Made by a program: the position numbers and the translations under genes. A stretch of 45,601 nt of DNA from Nitrospirota bacterium (GTDB taxonomy: Bacteria; Nitrospirota_A; Leptospirillia; Leptospirillales; Leptospirillaceae). The notes under the pieces were generated by a model that saw only the letters and a list, made by a program, of their open reading frames with translations, was not told the DNA's origin and made no database searches. The DNA is taken from NCBI GenBank assembly GCA_021838585.1, contig JAKCDE010000010.1:1-45601 (forward strand), given 5' to 3'. Below, one piece after another: positions 42,651-45,601 of the stretch; the first letter of the stretch is position 1; each line of letters opens with the position of its first letter.

Positions 42651-43471
42651 TCAAGCCAGCGCGGAAAAGATAAGATAGAGGCTGAGCATCACCACACACA
42701 GGGACAGGGAACTGACGAGGGACAGGGTCGTTTCCCGGGGAACCTCGACCGGGGAGTTTTTCACCCGCAACCCATGGTAGACGCTGACCGAGGCAATGAT
42801 CGTCCCGTAGGCAAGCCCTTCTAGAACCGGAAGCACGAGATCCGTCAGCTTGATGCTGGTCTCGATCATCCTGACCAGGGTGGCGATCGGCATCGAAAGG
42901 CCCATCAGGGCCATGGCGAACCCGCCACCCATCGCGATCAGCCCGAAGTAAAAGGTCAGGGCGATATTTGAAACGACGATACCCACGAGACGGGGGGTCA
43001 CGAGAAAGTTCGATAGATTGACGCCCAGCATCTCGATCGTGTCGAGCTCTCCGTTGACGCGCATGTTCCCGATCTCGACCGCCAGACCTGAGGTCGAGCG
43101 GGCGATGACGATCAGGGCGGTCGCAAAGGGACCGACGATCCCGAAGATCACATGAAGGACGATGGGTCCCATGAGGTTCTGGATCCCGAGACGTGGAAGC
43201 TCGATCCCCGTCTCGGCGACTATCCCGGCCCCCACGAGGAGCGCGACGACAGTGACGATCGGGAGGGCAGAAATCCCGGCCGCCACGATTGGCTGAAGAA
43301 AGCTGTGCAGAATCAGCCGGCGGGTCAGGACGAGGCGAATGAGATCGTAAATGCTGGTAAGGACGATCTGACCAAGATCCCGGAAGTAATGAAAAAGCCT
43401 GACCGGACTGATTCGGACAAGAATGTCGATGGCTAACCTCGGCGCGTCATTGATGACGGGAAAGAGTTCAT
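42651..43471 (-). CDS. mlaE: lipid ABC permease MlaE, N-terminus needs frameshift or rare start
   Basis: From the first ordinary start codon in frame (GTG 43286) the product is 211 residues and has the MlaE core, with RSTSGLAVEIGNMRVNGELD near the conserved ElGtM region. The same frame stays open upstream to 43481 and encodes VRLFHYFRDLGQIVLTSIYD and further residues expected of the MlaE N-terminal helices, but contains no ATG, GTG or TTG. An ATG at 43471 with AAGGGAG 5 bases upstream lies in another frame and stops after 12 codons. A -1 shift at T-TTC-CCG (43463-43457), or one extra C there, fuses MNSFP to VINDAPRLAIDIL. An ATC at 43430 behind GAGGT would instead give 259 residues, close to the usual ~260. 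Confidence 0.85.
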
Positions 43472-43492
43472 CGCTCTCCCTTCATCCTGTGT

Positions 43493-44485
43493 TCAGGGCT
43501 GGTTCATCTCTTTTTTCGTCTCTCCCGACAGAGCTTTGAGAAAGGCCAGAAGATCCCTTTTCTCCGAGTTCTTCAGATGGAGAGGAACCAGCAGTGGGTC
43601 TTTTGTCGCAAAGGGTGATTTTCCGCCGCCCCGATCATAGAAATTGACGACCTGGCGGAGGGTCCTGAAGGTTCCGTCATGCATGTAGGGGGCCGTCAGT
43701 GCCACGTTCCGGAGCGGAGGCGTCCGGAACTTTCCTTTGTCCAGGGGATCATGGGTCACGGCGTACCGGCCGACATCAACCGGCAAGGTTCCTGTCTGGG
43801 GGACACCAAGATTGTGGTAGGACTGATCGGAAAGAAGGGCCCCGGAATGGCAAAGGACGCAGCGGGCCTTTCCCTTGAAGAGCATGAATCCCCGTTTTTG
43901 TGCAGGAGAAAGGGCCTTCGCGTCTCCCATCAGAAATCGGTCATAGGGAGAATCCGGCGTAACCAGCGTCCGTTCGTAGGCGGCGATCGCTTCCCCGATC
44001 CGGTCGATGGAGACATCTCCGCCAAAGACCTCCCGGAAGGATGTCCGGTAGGCCGCAATCTTTCGGAGACGATCCACCACGCTCTGGTTGGAGGGGTTCT
44101 CCATCTCGACGGGATTGGTCAATGGACCGAGAGCCTGCTCCTCGAGGCTTCCGGCCCGTCCATCCCAGAACAGAAGATTCAGGTAGGCTGCGTTCAGAAC
44201 CGGCGGCGCGTTGCGTCCTCCCCGCTTTCCCCCGACACCGATGGAGACGGGCCTTGGATCGGCGTAGCCTGCCTTCGGCATATGACAGAAGGCGCAACTG
44301 ATGGAGCCGTTTACCGAGAGCCTGGGGTCAAAAAACAGCTTTTTCCCCAGAGACACCTTCGCGGGAGTTTCCAGATTGGAAAGGGGGATAGGGGGGGAAG
44401 GGGGAAGGGGAACCAGGGGCTGGGCCTGCGCTAGTGAGACGGAAAGGATTACCGGAAAAATTGAAACGATATGAGAAAGTCTCAT
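43493..44485 (-). CDS. di-haem cytochrome c peroxidase (MauG/CcpA family)
   Basis: The ATG at 44485 has GGAGG 5 bases upstream and begins a signal peptide ending LAQA-QP. The 330-residue protein has two haem-binding sites, CAFCH (~residue 69) and CVLCH (~215), with LGKKLFFDPRLS and APYMHDGTFRTLRQVVNFYD typical of bacterial cytochrome c peroxidases. It reduces hydrogen peroxide in the periplasm with electrons from a c-type cytochrome. It lies just upstream of mlaE (about 20 bases to the mlaE leader ATG), so the two may share a transcript. Confidence 0.94.
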   Translation of the reverse strand: MRLSHIVSIFPVILSVSLAQAQPLVPLPPSPPIPLSNLETPAKVSLGKKLFFDPRLSVNGSISCAFCHMPKAGYADPRPVSIGVGGKRGGRNAPPVLNAAYLNLLFWDGRAGSLEEQALGPLTNPVEMENPSNQSVVDRLRKIAAYRTSFREVFGGDVSIDRIGEAIAAYERTLVTPDSPYDRFLMGDAKALSPAQKRGFMLFKGKARCVLCHSGALLSDQSYHNLGVPQTGTLPVDVGRYAVTHDPLDKGKFRTPPLRNVALTAPYMHDGTFRTLRQVVNFYDRGGGKSPFATKDPLLVPLHLKNSEKRDLLAFLKALSGETKKEMNQP

Positions 44486-44506
44486 TGGTCCTCCTGAAGA
44501 GAAAGA

Positions 44507-44872
44507 TTGCCAAGCCTGCGAGAAAATCGTAGCACAGTTTTTTCGAGAACCCAATTGAGAACGCCGCTATTGCGGGGAATCATCGCAGAGAAACGGGAAC
44601 AGAAAGAACGAGATTTCCCATGCGAGACCATCCAAGCTGACGAGTTGGAGGATATGGGAAAAAGGGAGAAAAGAGAACTCAAGAGCCAACTCGGTCGGCT
44701 TATGTTACACCTATTGAAATAGCAGTTTCAGCCTACAATGCGAACCACTCAGAGTGGCACTGACAATAGAAGTTGGCGAGAATCGATCATCGGCAGTCGG
44801 AAGGAAATCGAGTACATCCTTTACACCCAAGAACAAATTCTTTCAGAATTCTTTTGGCCAGCTAGCATTTAA
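44507..44872 (+). pseudogene. DUF29 protein remnant with in-frame stop
   Basis: The stretch ELEDMGKREKRELKSQL followed by GRLMLHLLK matches the core of DUF29 proteins, which normally continue with a Trp (HLLKW). Here that codon is TAG (44720-44722). The same frame then continues with QFQPTMRTTQSGTDNRSWRE, resembling the next part of the family, and reaches TAA at 44870. A single TGG-to-TAG change would explain it. The N-terminal third is poor or missing, so the gene was probably already decayed. DUF29 genes are often carried in many copies and have no known function. Confidence 0.6.
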
Positions 44873-45157
44873 AAAAGAAAGAAACGAAGCCGGACCCGGG
44901 CTTCCTGGTCGATAGACTTCCATGATTTCCGGCGCAAGGCCACAATCCGCTATTGTTTACATAATATACATTATTTGCGATATAAAATGAAACACAACGA
45001 TTTATTCATGATTCATAGATGCAACATTTATGAGCAGAAAAATTCCCTGAATATCAAAGAGCGTGCTCCATTCTGGCCCCCGGAATCTGGTACGCATTCT
45101 GCATAAGGAAACCTTCGAATCATATCAGCTGAACATGATCGGGTCTTGACCCGCGGT
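44873..45157 (+). promoter_or_regulatory. AT-rich promoter region of the oxidase gene
   Basis: From about 44940 to 45060 the sequence is far more AT-rich than its surroundings. TTTACA at 44956-44961 and TATAAA at 44981-44986 are 19 bases apart and could be a promoter; TATACA at 44965-44970 is an alternative -10. Transcription would then cross a ~350-base leader before the oxidase gene. I see no clear FNR box. Confidence 0.4.
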
Positions 45158-45269
45158 CTGGGCGGGAGGGACAGGCGGAATCCCCAGGGAAGCCATACCC
45201 CCATATGACTCCTGAGAACCGCCCCCTCCTGCCCAGCCAACGGTCGGGGATTCTGTCCGCTGTGGACAG
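45158..45269 (+). promoter_or_regulatory. structured leader of the oxidase gene
   Basis: CTGGGCGGGAGGG (45158-45170) pairs with CCCTCCTGCCCAG (45224-45236) over 13 positions, one a G-U wobble, with a ~53-base loop. A second hairpin, CTGTCC (45253-45258) with GGACAG (45264-45269), follows. Neither has a T-tract, so they are not ordinary terminators. The Shine-Dalgarno AAGGAG begins at 45329. The arrangement suggests control of translation or transcript stability. Confidence 0.45.
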
Positions 45270-45342
45270 GACGCGCAATTTCCATGGGGGGTTCGGATCT
45301 TCACACCCGGACCGTAGCACTTCAAAAAAGGAGAGAGGATTT

Positions 45343-45601
45343 ATGGCTTCCGTAAAAGAAATCCCGAACGGAACGGCTGCGAAGACGGCGATCATCTCCT
45401 CCGTCTTCTGGCTGGCGATGGGGACGACTCTGGGATTCGTCACCTCGCTCAAACTGTCCTACCCCGACGTTCTCTCGGGAACGCCCTACCTGAACTTCGG
45501 GCACATCCGGCCGGTCCACGTCCTGACGGTGATCTACGCCTGGATCTCGATGGCCTTTGCGGCCGCCATGTACTACATGACCCCCGTTCTCTGCGGAACG
45601 A
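45343..45601 (+). CDS. ccoN: cbb3-type cytochrome c oxidase subunit I, 3' partial
   Basis: The first 86 codons lie in the window. AAGGAGAGAGG precedes the ATG closely. A first membrane helix (~15-35) is followed by FGHIRPVHVLTVIYAWI, which matches the CcoN motif in which the His after RP is a ligand of the low-spin haem b; a second helix follows (~60-80). CcoN is the catalytic subunit of high-affinity terminal oxidases in the inner membrane. The gene runs off the window end, so CcoO and other subunits cannot be checked. Confidence 0.85.
   Translation, partial: MASVKEIPNGTAAKTAIISSVFWLAMGTTLGFVTSLKLSYPDVLSGTPYLNFGHIRPVHVLTVIYAWISMAFAAAMYYMTPVLCGT

Noticed and set aside
43152..43436. 94-codon plus-strand frame over the mlaE 5' region
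   Set aside because: It is antisense to the MlaE coding frame, highly charged without a domain, and a composition artefact.

Overview
The window reads as part of a GC-rich, Gram-negative chromosome. It has many Sec signal peptides and lipoboxes, outer-membrane barrels, TolC-type channels, Lol and Mla lipid/lipoprotein transport, a di-haem peroxidase and the start of a cbb3-like oxidase. Protein style and content suggest an acidophilic Nitrospirota such as Leptospirillum. This is an inference from gene content; no 16S rRNA or close reference was available. No tRNA, rRNA, CRISPR array, integrase or intact transposon was recognised.

Layout. (1) 1-4725, plus strand: 3' end of a LuxR-type regulator, then a cysteine-rich lipoprotein, an outer-membrane barrel, a small lipoprotein and a Sel1-repeat protein. 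(2) 4899-11647, plus: a promoter followed by a small outer-membrane protein, TolC channel, membrane-fusion protein and RND pump. (3) 11663-12598, minus: a LysR regulator. (4) 12761-19056, plus: a second TolC, a second small outer-membrane protein paralogous to the first, a membrane-anchored protein, an ABC-2 ATPase/permease pair, a flavin reductase-like protein and a Cache-type sensor without an output domain. (5) 19100-22330, minus: a large GAF-GGDEF-EAL protein. (6) 22528-25926, plus: a strong promoter, a long structured leader and a small peptidoglycan-binding protein with its own terminator; then rsmD, coaD, an aspartate aminotransferase and an FmdB-type zinc-ribbon protein. (7) 26321-33390, minus: nuoF-like, thioredoxin-like ferredoxin, TPR protein, mtnA, lysS, lolC/E and lolD, mostly overlapping or closely spaced. 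(8) 34053-38627, minus: adenylate/guanylate cyclase, TPR lipoprotein, DsbA-like protein, purE, purK. (9) 38742-40115, plus: a membrane protein with a degenerate GGDEF domain. (10) 40125-44485, minus: di-haem cytochrome c peroxidase, mlaE, mlaF, mlaD and a TPR lipoprotein. (11) 44507-45601, plus: a DUF29 pseudogene, an AT-rich promoter region with a structured leader, and the 5' end of a cbb3-type oxidase subunit I gene.

Main points of interest: the mlaE reading frame has no ordinary start codon for its conserved N-terminus and seems to need a -1 shift at a T-TTC-CCG site, or reflects a one-base deletion; the partner MlaF ATPase has lost most catalytic motifs; two different export systems each carry a TolC plus a member of the same small outer-membrane protein family; the peptidoglycan-binding gene has a 230-base leader with mutually exclusive helices; and several genes appear to start at TTG codons with strong Shine-Dalgarno sites.
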